Positions 35,036 to 47,116 of a DNA stretch of 64,000 nucleotides are shown piece after piece. Numbering within the stretch: the first letter of the stretch is position 1; each line of letters starts with the position of its first letter. The position numbers and the translations under genes were made by a program. Under the pieces are notes generated by a model. The model saw only the letters and a list, made by a program, of their open reading frames with translations, was not told the DNA's origin and ran no database searches. Origin of the DNA: Ascaphus truei (Eukaryota; Chordata; Amphibia; Anura; Ascaphidae); the NCBI GenBank assembly GCA_036426205.1, contig CM071568.1:216278761-216342760 (forward strand). The letters are read 5' to 3'.

Positions 35036-35500
35036 GGTGACTTACCTTGCGCAGGCGCTTTCCCCTGCTTGCCCCCGATATCCCCTGTGGCCGGGACGGG
35101 AACGTGGGGGCTGGGCGGGAGGGTTGGGGCCGGGGGATGGGCTGCAGGGAGGTGTGCGGGATGGCAGTTAGCTCGAAGCACCGCAGGGAGGAAGCGGGCC
35201 GCAGTGGAGCTGATGAACTTCCACCCTGCCCCATTGTAGTAAGGCGGGCCGCCAGAGGAGCTGAGCTGGACTTCCTCCTCCGTCCCACGTGGGAGCGGGG
35301 GGGAGGAAGGAGCGGGGCCATGCTGACCTGCGCATAGCGCGGGGATCCGGGGGATCGACGACCATTGTTTTTCTTTCACTTGAGACGGGGGGGACGGGGA
35401 GACACACGCGCGGCGCAAGCCTCGTGGCGACCCTCCAATTTTGGTGCCTGGCCGGTGCTGGGTCGCGAGGACCACCCATTTGGGAAACGCTTTTCTATGG

Positions 35501-36006
35501 CCACACAGAATATGACTGTACGTACACTCAAACGTGTACATTATTTTAGACTGGTATTCCCAAAAAGTAAAAACATTGAAAGTTTATGTTGCAACGTTAG
35601 TTATATTTGCATTCAAATAAGAAGGACATGGTCATCTGTTAGAAACACCCCAGGGGAGGGGGGATCATCACCCAGGGCACAGCACGCCACGACCTACTGC
35701 TCTCGCGGGATGGGAGAAAATGAAAGCAGGTCAAGGCAAGGGAAGGGAAGGAGCGTGACAGCCAATCCTGACCGAGCTGGATATCTTCTATATTTACTAT
35801 ATATCTTAACTGTCCCTATACTACACGAAAATAGAGAACAAAAAACCAGGGCGACTTCACCTAAGGAAGATGGTAGGTCGATAGTGAAAGGGGTTATAAC
35901 AACTGTAAGTAGGCAAGTGTGTTCCTCAGCTTCTTTTCCACCTGTGATCTAAGTAAAACCCCAATAAAGGATTTACGGATCCTTCAACAGATGAGACAAG
36001 AAAAAA
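35501..36006. other. Repeat-like DNA between two elements
   Basis: No recognised gene. AAAACCAGGGCG near 35840 recurs near 41331, suggesting a shared unidentified repeat. Confidence 0.4.
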
Positions 36007-37779
36007 GGGGGGGATGGGGAGCACTGGTGAAATCTGATAAATAACTAAAAAGTTGTAAAAAATGCTCTAGTCAATCTCAAGGTGTTGAGGGGTGTATAAT
36101 AAATTTTTAACACTCACACGGCATTGTGCGAATGCTGCGCATAAAGGTATTCTTTGGCTCACTTTTCCTCTTTTTTCTTCGCGTATCCTTCCTGTCTTCT
36201 GGATACTTCGCCGCCTGCGTCTGTAATTTCTTTCCCTACTTCTTTGATGTTGTCACACCCTCGGAATAAAAAATACACACAAAAATGTATGAGCAAACTG
36301 TGATTTTATGGGAAGATACCAGGATGTAGAGCAAGAAATAAATAAAACACTCACACGGGCAGTGTGTGCGTGCGCTCTAGGGGGATGGCTCTAGTCTTTA
36401 TGGGGCAGTCCCGCTTCTTAATGGAAGTAAACGCTCTAAAAAACCAGAAGGTTAAAGCCACACCTCAGGTAAAGGCAGAAATAAAATAAAATGAACTACT
36501 CACACGGCCAGTGTGAGTGCACACTTGGAAATGGTATCTTTTAGTTCATCCTTCTAGTCCCAGCTAGGAGAGGTCCAACTGGTGCAAAACGTGGGTCCGC
36601 ACCCCCCCCCCCCCCTATAGGGTCAAAAAGGTCTGAGCCCGATGATACAGAGGCTAAAGTCTTTATTGAATGGACAGTACAACAACAGAACACAGCTAAC
36701 TCAATCGTGAGTCACTGCGTGGGAAAGTAAAAAGCCAGTCTTTGGGAAATCGAGCGGGCTTGTGGGTGCTGCAGCTGAACTGCCTCCGACGTCCGGAGTA
36801 GCGCTGCACGTCCGCGTGTCCTGCTCCCGACCGGTGGCTTGATAGGACCAAAAATGTTGGGGGTATTTTGAGCTGCTAAAATACCCCAACACATTTTGGT
36901 CTATTCAAGCAGCGTCGGGGCAGGACACGCGGACGTGGCGAGCGCTACATCGGACGCGGAGGAGTTCAGCTGCCAATCAGCACCACAAGCCCTGCTCGAT
37001 TCCCAAAAGACTGGCTTTTTTAATTGTCCCACAGAGGACTCACGGATTGAGTTAGCATGTGTGTTGTGTTGTACTGTTCATTCAATACAAGATTTAGGCT
37101 TGTATTCATCGCTTCAGACCTTTTGACCCTATTAGGGGGGGGGGGTGAGGACCACGTGTTTAGAGGCACCAGTGAGACCTCTCTAGCTGGGGGACTAGAA
37201 GGGAGAACTAAAATACCATGTCCAAGTGTGCATCACACTTGGGCGTATGAGGTAGTAGTAACATTTTAGTTTTATTCTGCCTTGAAACTTGCGGATGTGG
37301 CCTGTAACTTCTGTGTTTAGAGCGGTTTACTTCCCATTAAGAAGCGGGGACTGCGCACTAAGACTAAGGACATCCCTAGAGCGCACGCACAACATGCCCG
37401 TGTGAGTGTTATTATTATATTCCTTGCTTACATTCCTGTGATATCTTCCGGATAAAATCACAGTTTGCCATACATTTTGTGTGTGTATTTATTCGAGGTG
37501 TAGTTGGACGACATCAAAGAAGTAGGAGAAAGAAAATTACAGACGCAAGGCGGCGAAGTATCCAGAAGACAGGAAGGAGACGCAAAGAAGGGAAAAGAGA
37601 AGAAGGAAAAGTGAGCCCCAAAAGGATACCTTTATGCGGACAGCATTAGCACAAGGCGTGTGAGGTATTAAATTTATATATACACCTCAAAACCCTTGAG
37701 ATTTGACATTAGAGCATTTTTACAACCTTTTTAGGGTGGTTATTTATCAGATTTTCACCAGTGCTCCCCATCCCCCCCT
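36007..37779. mobile_element. Large palindrome of about 1.8 kb
   Basis: The left arm 36007-36870 and right arm 36877-37779 are reverse complements with scattered small indels, around a centre of only a few bases near 36873. Outside the arms the similarity stops at once. Each arm has three spaced copies of a CACTCACACGG...GTGTG phrase (left arm near 36112, 36350 and 36499) and a G/C homopolymer. It may be a foldback element or two head-to-head repeat copies. A read-through of a missed sequencing adapter would also give this. Confidence 0.85.
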
Positions 37780-38147
37780 GTTTTTCTGACCTACCCGAAA
37801 ATAACCTAATGCTTTAATTCACAGGATCTGACCCAAGTTCACCAGGGAGGACATCGGAGTCCCCAACCAAGAAAGACAGTACAGGAGGACACACTCCCTC
37901 CACTGTTGTAACATTCGAGACGAGCATGAAGGTACCTGGACATTGAGGGATTGCAGGATCAGGTAAGTATCCCAGGCGGGGATTGCGTGTTTAGATATTG
38001 TGAAGCGGGGCATCCAACACTGGTTTAGGGTTCAGGAAACTGTCATATATCTGGCTTTTATTTCTAGATAGTGAGTCATCCGATTTCCACACACAAACAA
38101 ACACACACCCAAACACACCACACACACAACACACCACCAAACAACAC

Positions 38148-38185
<38 letters not shown>

Positions 38186-38280
38186 CCACACACACACACA
38201 ACACACGTAACTACAGATGTAGCAAGGAGTAATTGATAGTAAAGTAGAAATTGAATAAATAAATAAACTGTTATGTCAAA
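37780..38280. other. Non-coding DNA with a CA microsatellite
   Basis: A CA/CAA-rich run occupies about 38088-38206. The rest is unrecognised. Confidence 0.7.
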
Positions 38281-38517
38281 CAAAAACAAAGTTGTTCTTA
38301 GTTCTTATTAGGAATTATTACATTTTTTAGTGGGGTAGGGTGCGATAGCTTTTTCGGTTCGGCGAGTAGCTTTTTGGGTAATTTTGTCAGTCATGGTGTG
38401 TGTATGTATAATATGTATATATTATATGTTGTATGTATGGTTGTGTGTATAGTATGTATATATGCTATATATATATATGTATGTTGTATGTGTGTGTGTA
38501 TGATGTAGTTATCATTA

Positions 38518-38561
38518 CCTCGGAAGAGAGGTCTCTCTAAGTGGACCGAAACGTCAGTTGC
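38518..38561 (+). ncRNA. Hammerhead-like hairpin
   Basis: CTCGGAAGA is followed by stem II GGTC-TCTCTAAGTG-GACC, then CGAAACGTC. The GAAAC box and stem II are good and the first box is degenerate. The inverted partner lies at 63718-63762. Confidence 0.45.
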
Positions 38562-38939
38562 GGTTGCCCGGTATGTGCGGGTGTGCGTCTCTTCTTGACA
38601 GCGTTATACCTGGTCAAAATTGTTCGATGGATATCTATGGGATAAGCATATGCTATAATAGGATCTCAACCAGGCTCCGCGAAACCCCTTTTTTGGGGCT
38701 CGTGGGAGCAAGTCCAAGGGTTCATTCTGGCCCGCACTCATGCAGCCACCTGGCTCCCTGCTCCCTCCACCTCCGTCCCAGGAGTGCGCTGAAAGCAGTC
38801 CGTTGCACTTCTGTGCCTGCTGCTGTAGAGCGCGCTGCCTGGGTAGGATATGGGATGGGAGAGGAGAAGAACTAGGTTGTGAGCTAGCGAGAAGAGGGTG
38901 ATCCTATAGGCTTGCTGCAAAAATTTCTTGTGAGATTAT

Positions 38940-39175
38940 GGGATGGGGGGGGGGGGGAGGAGGGAGGAGGACTGTGCTTTCGCAAACTTTGCTGCCTGTG
39001 TGTGAGTGTGATGTGTGAGAGAGTAGTGTGTGTGTGTGTGAGAGAGAGGGGCAGGGGGGATGGTGAGAGAGGAGAGGGGGAGGGTGGAGAGAGAGGGGGA
39101 GGGAGAAGGAAGGAGAGAGAAGGGGGAGAGGAGAGGGAGGGAGAGAGGAAAATAGGGGAGGAGGAGGGAGAGATC
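38940..39175. repeat. G/A-rich low-complexity tract with TG run
   Basis: GGGAGGAGGGA-type sequence, interrupted by TGTGTGAGAGAG near 39000-39050. Confidence 0.9.
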
Positions 39176-39183
39176 ATCGATAC

Positions 39184-41300
39184 CTGAACATAGCCTTTGC
39201 CATTTATTATCACCGAATTTTAAAATTCTGCCCCATCTGTTTGTTGTTTTTGTATTCCACATGTTTTGCGCTTCCTGATGATTTCTAACCCTTCACCTTG
39301 AAGATCACGAGGGATTGAGAGCGCAGTCCCTGCCCAGGTCACACGCAATCAATACTCATGGTGTTGTATAAGTATCACTATTAATTATCTTATTTTTTGC
39401 TCTACACTGTGGGTTTATCTGATGTTTTAAATCTACTAATCACTGAGCTCCATTTTTTGATAGTTTTTCTATACACCTACTGAGTTTGACCATGAACGGC
39501 TGTGCGTCATTGCAACGGGACGGGCCACATGATTCTCTTTTCAATTTATTTGCCTAGCGCCCAGAGTGCAGGGCCTAGACACTTAATCCATAGCCGGGTT
39601 GTCGCCTGAGTAGCAGCCAGATGATCCACCCCTCACCTACATTCCTGATGCCTAGTCTCAGCGAACAAGGATCAACCCCCCTTTCCCAGCTGCCCACTAC
39701 CCAGGTTTGCCAAAGTCATGCTTGTTTCCCACTGACATCCATATCAGCACCTCCAACCGGTGACCTGGGGACCGGAATTGGACCTGTCATATGCTGGATT
39801 CCTCCCGGCACTGCTTTTACTTGTAGTTCAGCCTGATCATAGTCGAGCCAAGCCTACACCTTTTACCCGGGATGGATGAGGGGACCCTGGCAGATTGCGC
39901 AGCAATCCCTCCAATAGCCCGCGGTTATCATTTCGTCTGACCTTAGCTACTGCCGTACTGCTGGCATGCTTGGTTTCAGTCTGGATTCATTTATGATTAC
40001 GATTTCATAGCTGTGACCGCGGAGACCTCTGAGCCAGAGTCAACCGGATCCCACTTCCCACCCAGCATTCAGCTGTTGTTAAGGTCCCAATGCTGACCCT
40101 CGCTTCCTGGACTTGTTGGAGCCTCCATCTGACGTTCCGAGGAGTTTGACTTGGGAAAGACGAGCGGAGCAGCCTGGACTTGACTGATATCCTGACCGTA
40201 TGACTAAGGCCAATGGGCCGGAGCATAGTCAGATGTTCTGGGATGCCATACGACGACCCCAAGCTTGAAGGCATTAGATCGTGCTTTTGAAAAACCGTCC
40301 TCCGATTCCAGATCGTAGCGATGCTGTTGAACGCCATGACTCGTTCTCCTAGAAAAATTCCGGCAGCTCCGGACAGACCATGGACAGCACAAATGTCAGT
40401 TAGTGGGTTCCTAGTTTAAGTACGGCGCACTTTGCTGCACTTTGCGCTTGCGATCCTGCTAGCGGGGCAAACCGAGGGTTAACCCGTATGAGGGCAAGGC
40501 TCACCCAGAGTTTTCTACTGACCAGTACATTGACTGCCTTTTAAATAAAGGTCAAACCCTTCCGTACCCACCCTATCTGTCATAATTCATCTTATTATGT
40601 TTTGTTATATTTCTTCTGTAGTCTGGTCCACACTTCAGGGACCCGGGGGTTTATGTGGTTTCAAATTTACTGCTGCAAAGTGGTCTGTAGTCCACCCATT
40701 ATGGGGCTGCATGTAACGTTTTGTTGTTTGCCCTTCCCACACTACTGCAGGGGCGGGTCCTATTTCAAACTCCTGGCCAGATGAAATAAGAGCTCTTTGC
40801 TACTGTGACTGATGTGTTGTCCCGTTGGTGGAAGAGATTTGAAGAAGCAGCTTGGCACGGAGCTGTAACGGGGATGCCTGCAAGGATTTGCAGGGAAGGT
40901 GGAAACAGGTAAATCTTCGATGGAGATCCCGGCTCTATAATTATGGGTAGCCCAGTTTCCCCATTGTATGTGTGGTGTTTGTTTTTGCTGTAAATAGCTG
41001 TGGATATTAAATTTTCCATAAACATTTTAAATAAACAATGTGTTAGTCTCTGGCGAATTGATCCCTGGTGTAGTTCCCGGTCCTCCCGCGACATTGCCAT
41101 ATTCCTTTACTGACCTGTACCGGAAGTTTCCCTTGTCTTTTACGGGCTTCCCTAATGGTACTGGTCTAATCTGCAACATAACAAACGGGGACCTGTCGAT
41201 GCCATCCACCTTACTAACATACACATCTAAACCTCTATCTCCCCTTCATCTAGACAATCCAGTAACCTGACCATTCTCAGAACAGTCCCCTCCAACCTTA
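39184..41300. other. Unidentified, partly retroelement-like DNA
   Basis: Moderate GC, with short frames on both strands (for example 40005-40337 minus) that show no known domain. The texture is that of LTR or untranslated retroelement sequence, but no terminal repeats were found. Confidence 0.3.
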
Positions 41301-44300
41301 ATACCGGTGTGACATATGGATATCCCCATAAAAAACCAGGGCGTGCCCTAGCATATACCAAATTTGTTATAACCCTTTAGTGAGGGTTACACCTATAAAT
41401 GGGTGGTTTGATTCTTGGTAAGCCGTCCTCTTAAGAAGCTGATAAACCCACATCAATGTCATGGATGGCATTTATTAAAGCCCTCACTTCATTGTACATG
41501 CTTTCAATTGATTTTTAAAATTGTGGTTCAATGCCTTTTTCCAACTTTTTCTACTGTATGCTGATAGGACACAAGTTTTTTAATAACGCAAGCTTTTTTT
41601 TCTTTTGACAATTGTTCATTGGCATACAGCCATGCATTGCAGCAGTGATCTCCTATTGAATCCCTAAGACTTGTGTGAAGTATATTATTAGTTGGATAGA
41701 AGTCTTATCTACATGAGATTTCGTAAACATCTCAAAACAGTGTTAATTTGATACCAACAAAATAAAAAAAGTCAATGTAACGAAGCAACATTGACCTCTC
41801 CGGTATGCTTGTGAGTACCTCTATTTAAATGGATTTGTTAGGTGATCATGGTGTAAAAACGTAAAAAACGGTTTGGTCAGACTGCACAACAGGATTAGAA
41901 ACAAGAATAAAAGCAACCAACTTCAGGTAAGGCATTGATCCCAACAGGTTTCTGTGGACCCCTGGGCCCTTGAAGCAGTCCAGGGGTTCCTCCTATGTAC
42001 CACAGACCCCCCCCCCCCGGGGGTGGGCTTTTTTTGGTAATGTATTTTGAAGGTAGGGTGAATTGAGAAAGAGTTGGTAATTGACGGAAGCTAGGGGCGA
42101 GTGAGGAAGAAGAGGGGGGGCAGGAGGGAGTTAAGTGAGGAAAAGAGGGAGTAGAGTGAGACGCAGGAATAAATACAAATGCGAGGGTCTGGGAGGGGGG
42201 TGGGGGTGGGGTATTTTTCTTTTTTCCCGCATATTTAGTGACATATGTCTGGTCAGGACCTCCATGGTGTAATCTGGTTGAAACCTATGTTTGCTCTTTC
42301 TTTTTGAATTTTTTTACTGACCCTTCGAACCTAATATGTGTCAGCAGCCAGATAGTTGCTCCCTTAGATTTTTTTTTTCGAAAGACTTCGTTTCCTTCCA
42401 AACAAACAGGGTTTGGAAATCACCGATGTAAGTTCTAGCTATCAGAGTAAATAGGGGCATGAGATAATGACCCCAACCCTGCTTATATGCCCATTAGTTT
42501 ATATTAGCACTTCCCCACCAAGCACGTAATGTAATGCCTGTGAACTGCAAGTCGGACAAACAAGCATGTATTTTGTAGAAGAATTTAGTAGTGTTTTAAA
42601 ATTTGTAAGCATTGAAGTACTTCTACTACGCCTGGAGGGGAGCACTAGTAACCCGTTCAATGATGGGAAAGTTACATTTTTGTATCAGTTTGGAAGTTAA
42701 TTTTTTTAAATAATTTTTCTTGTAAGTTTTTTTGCGAATACTTTTTAAGTCGATATTCCTTTATAACATGACCAAGGACATTTCGACAGTGTTTGAAACA
42801 GAGTTGTATCTAATATCTTGGAGCTGTTTTTTTAATCTTGGTATTTTTTATAACCATTTTTGATTGTAATAGGATTTGTGTATCTTTACAAAAATTTGGA
42901 CCGAGATGAGTTAAGTATTCAGTCACCATCACATTTTTGTATGTAATCCAACTAAGCTTCAACTCTTTTGAATAAAAACTAAATATACATTTGAAAAATA
43001 AACCTTTCTGTCCAGAATTGAGTTTTTTTTGTGAAGAAGCTTTATTCGATATATGACCTGTAATCTAATGGCGTTGTCAACATATTTTAAAGGATGTTAG
43101 TGCCACTCATAGAAACAACAGTGCCTATAGTACGTTGTCACTTCGACGACTTGTTGTTGAGCCTCTGTAATGTGCATTGGTTTTTCTAGCTCTATTACAG
43201 TCTCAGGATTCTTTTCATTTTTTAAATGCCACATGCATCTTATTCTGGAAAACCTTTACCCGCGGTTGAACTCAGAAACCAACACACATTTTCCCTTCTT
43301 ATAACCACACAGAAAGGTGGTGCATTAAATACCTACACCACAGATTTCATTGTGTAAAGTGGTTTAACTTGAATAGATAATACACACCACTAAAAACAGA
43401 AGTCATTGTTTCTCTCACCCCCCCCCCCCCCGCCAATATGTATATGGCATGCCCGTTGCCCCATCCTAGTTCATGGTATCAGTAGTTATCTTTTGTTTAG
43501 GAGCCTTAGCAAATCAAGCATGTGTTAGTAAGCAACATTGTAGATAAGTACTAAGGTCCGTTCACCAGATCTTAAGAACAAAAAAATACCCATACATATT
43601 TAAAATTCATACCATGTAAGTGGGGAAATTCAGCAACGTTAAGAAAATTCAGTAACATAGGGTTCCTTCTCAGTGGCTGGATGGCTCTTTAATGCTCGCC
43701 ACAGCAGCTAATGATCTATCGCCTATAATAAATCATAGATTACTACATATTGCTTTACTATCTTTGCAGGCAACAATGGTCCTCTGACGACAATACAAGC
43801 ACAGCATTACGTTTTTTTATAACATGCAGTTCAAAATTTCACTTATTCCTATGTGTTATTCACTTTTAAAATTGAATGACATAAATCAAAAGTATATTTG
43901 CTTGTCTAATTAACCCTTTCGCTAACCACCTGGGCAGCAACCAATGCAATGGTTAACAATGTCCGCTCCACATCTTTGCAAACAAGAAGCTACACCTGAA
44001 AAGACTTTATATTCTCCCGGTTCCCAATAATTAATTAATATCTCTAAATACATTAATACAAAAAACACACACAACAGACATGATGAAAAACGATGATTGA
44101 ACTGAATGACCATTTCATATTTTGTATTGTATCTACTAAGATCATGTCTAAATATTACAAACACTATTTTTCTGGCTGACTCATTAGTCACTAAAGATGT
44201 GAAAATATTTCCAACTTTAAATGGTAATAGAAAAAAACAGCTAGAATTTGGATGGGCCCCTATTGGGTAAATATGGCCATGCAAGTTTTACGGAAAGTTG

Positions 44301-46835
44301 AAGTAAGAAAAGTATGTGTGTTAATTTGTTTCTCTCCCTCCCAGAATCTTCTACACCGCTTCGTTTATGTTAATAAATCCTGTCGCTGCCAAAGAAGGCT
44401 TGTCCCACCCAAAGTAAAACAGGGTCTTTAGTCCCTTATAATAGATTTTTATTTTAACCTCAAACTTCATATTATGCTTGTCGTAATCTTGTTCTTGATC
44501 TTTTTGGGTTGTGATGGAATCAAGTCAGAACAGTGTTTTTCTTATAGATTTTCTAAAGTTGACCCGCCCGGATCTTGTGCTAACATGGTTGGCTAACTCA
44601 ACTTCTGCTTTTAACCTTCACAAAGATTAACTCCAAGTCATTCTAAAAAATAAAAAAAATTAGACCATTTCAACTTGTCATAACAGATTTACATATTGTG
44701 TAATAAAGACCAAATGATTTTGCTGAAGAACCAAGACTTTTGGTTAAAAAGGTTTTTTTGCATCAATTTACATTTGCTTCTGTCAACTCTTCTTTACTTC
44801 GACTTGCATTAAATGGCATTGTTTCCCTTGAATAGGACATATGCAATTGGGCCCTTGTTTTCCCAACCCCAAATGAAATAATCATGCTCCGCTAAAATTC
44901 CCTGCAAGATGCAGCCGCAGAACAAGGCCCTCTTTGTGCAGAAGTTTTAATCCCTTCATTAACCCTGGGTGGCGCAAACTTTGAGCGGTGCCACCCGCCT
45001 GCCCTCCACCCCTGACATTTTTTTGCAGTCATCAAATTGAACAGCGTGGCCATGTAGCATCACATGACCCAGCTCACCTCATAACACGCCTCTGAATCGT
45101 AACTTGAGTTGCAGAGGCCCGAACGGTCCCCCAGCATTTACTTTAATGCCTGGTGAAGGCATCAGAGCCTCTGCACTGCACGGACCCCCAGAAAAATCTG
45201 TTCACCCTGCATTAACGGATGCAGCAGCAAAGCCTGTGAGTGACAATGCCAAAAACCTGACACATTCTATTTCCTCGGATAGAAACCCTGAATATAAAGT
45301 GTACTAATTCTCTGATCTATTCATTTCCATTCTTACGCAGTCACTGAATATACGCTTTTTCCTTTACACATATACGTGATTTTGTTGGAGCGTTCGGGAC
45401 TTCAAGTAAGCAGCAAACCAGTGAAATTTCACAATAAATGGGTCCACGGCCCATAAAGAAGAATCACAATAAGAGTAACGGTAGCAAAAATACCTACTCT
45501 CTTCTTTCTATTCCCAATGAAGAAAGGCACGTTATTTTATCGAAAATTTCATTTACAACTTGTCAGTGTTAACCCTAATATCAACAAATAAGCATTAATT
45601 GTGATTCCCAAGACCGACCATTGTAGAATGGGACATTCCTGTATTTCTTGGATTTTGTCTGAATTTCTTATAATGAGTTAGCTGGACTTGTTTGCTGCTC
45701 TCCTGATAGTCCCTTATTTACAATACTGCAATGTGTCTTAAACTAGTTTGCAAGTAAATGTGTTGCAAGATCCAGCGTCAACTTGGGAGGCTTAACTGGA
45801 TAAATGCTGTATGACGCATTTAGCATATTAACTTTTTTTAATAGCGATTTTTTAAAAATGTTATCAAAGTAGTAACTGCTGTATCTTGATTTTTTTTTGT
45901 CTTTTTAATAAAAAAAATTGTTGGAACTTCCCATCAGATTAAAATTTTGTGAGGAAAGTCTGATATAATGTTTTCTGTAAACACTATAATGCTATTTACA
46001 ACTCCAAATACATACTGTGTCTGTCAATGAATATATATTATACACATAAATAACACTGTTCCCAACATTGTGCCAAACATCTGTGTGACAGAATATTATT
46101 CCAGATCGTCTTAGAGAAGGCACATGTATTGTCATTTCAATTGGTACCGCATTCATATATATTACGTACTCGCTTTGCAAGCCAATTATTTAGCTACTGT
46201 CTACATATGACTAAATAACAACTACATGCCACTTCTGAAATGTATTTTGCCTACAGTTGAAAGCATGCAGTGGTACATCCTCACTTGGCGATCATACTTT
46301 TGCTCAGATAGTTTCTGCAACCCCTGTAATAAGCTTCCTGTGCCTTGTCCTGTTAATGAGTAACAAGGAATTGGTTTTCTAAAAATCAATAACACTTTAA
46401 GAGTTCCTACCCACTTGCCTCATCCTCCTTGGGAGGTGCTTACACTCGCCAGTGCTGAGAGACAGCAAAGCCTTAAAGGTTTATCATTGATTGAGCTAGA
46501 ACGGTCACAGGCCCATTCACTGGCAGTTCTCCAGTGCACATCTTACACCTTCTTTACGTGCTGAGTTTTTTTTTTTTACAAAAAAAAGGAGCAGGCGGGA
46601 GTAGCCTGTGTGAACTTAGTTGATTTGTTTTTATGGTGCACCATATTGACCGTGCCCTGGCCTATGTTGGAATAACATATCTGCCACGAAATATATAGTA
46701 AAAGTGTCAACCCTGGCACTCATTATAAATAAAAACAGTGCCTCCGGCAAGACAAAAATTAGACTCAATAATTGAATGAGCAAGCTGTACTTGGAAAACA
46801 TGAGTTTCAATCACACAAAATGAATAAGGCATATT
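41301..46835. other. Non-coding AT-rich DNA with small repeat fragments
   Basis: A C tract followed by G tract lies near 42006-42022 and a G/A-rich patch runs to about 42215. Another C tract is at about 43419-43432. The 120-codon minus frame at 43922-44284 has no recognisable domain. A short inverted pair (GCAGAGGC/GCCTCTGC) lies at about 45112-45176. No gene is supported. Confidence 0.6.
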
Positions 46836-46872
46836 ACCAACGTTTCGGTCCACCAATGGGACCCTCATCAGG
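46836..46872 (-). ncRNA. Hammerhead ribozyme candidate with intact core boxes
   Basis: The minus strand has CTGATGA (46865-46871), stem II GGTCC with GGACC, then CGAAACG and TTGGTA. This is the full conserved core of a minimal type I hammerhead with a one-pair stem III, as known in Penelope-like elements. Stem I pairing is weak, so activity is uncertain. It is the best-preserved candidate in the window. Confidence 0.6.
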
Positions 46873-46951
46873 CATTTTTGAAGAAACCCCCTTTTTTCAA
46901 GTGTCTAGCTTACCTTCCTTTACAAATATACATAATGACATACAGAGCGCG

Positions 46952-47116
46952 GGTGGCCCTACTCAAGTCCTCAGATCCCCAACAGGTCTTGGGTTTCATG
47001 ATATCCCTGCTTCAGCTCAGGGTGCTCAATCAGGGGCTGAGCCCACCTGTGCTGAAGTAGCGATATCCTGAAGAACTAAACCTGTTGGGGGAGGCTTGAG
47101 GACTGAGTAGGCCCCC
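46952..47116. mobile_element. Frog snap-back repeat
   Basis: The left arm (GGCCCTACTCAAGTCCTC, CCCCAACAGG, GATATCCCTGCTTCAGC) pairs with the right arm (GCTGAAGTAGCGATATCC, CCTGTTGGGG, GAGGACTGAGTAGGCC) around a short loop near 47030. I recognise this as a very common amphibian repeat without being able to name it. Confidence 0.7.

Larger units (their letters stand above)
33790..35500. mobile_element. hAT-like element carrying two minisatellites
   Basis: GTTTCCCAAA at 33801 and its inverse TTTGGGAAAC at about 35480-35489 form short inverted ends. They are flanked by GTCTATGG (33789-33796) and TTCTATGG (35493-35500), a 7/8 match consistent with the 8 bp target duplication of hAT elements. Inside are a CA-rich minisatellite, a G-rich minisatellite and a CpG-rich end. 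There is no transposase, so it would be non-autonomous. Long frames through the minisatellites are not genes. Confidence 0.6.
38281..39183. repeat. Composite repeat, inverted partner of 63116-63998
   Basis: From left to right: a unique-like edge, a GT/AT microsatellite (about 38396-38510), a hammerhead-like hairpin, a hAT-like fragment (about 38655-38930) and a GA-rich tract (about 38940-39175). The same parts occur in reverse order and complement at 63116-63998. The two copies differ by indels and some substitutions. Confidence 0.9.

Noticed and set aside
34410..35541. Long proline-rich frames of about 300 and 367 codons on the minus strand
   Set aside because: They are translations of the G-rich minisatellite and adjoining CpG-rich DNA; overlapping frames are open at the same time, which is typical of tandem repeats with no stop codons.
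38884..39262. Low-complexity proline/serine-rich minus-strand frames over the GA-rich tract
   Set aside because: Simple-sequence translations; the same tract occurs inverted at 63116-63290 with other frames open.
43922..44284. 120-codon minus-strand frame as a small gene
   Set aside because: No recognisable domain, AT-rich and without supporting context; probably chance.
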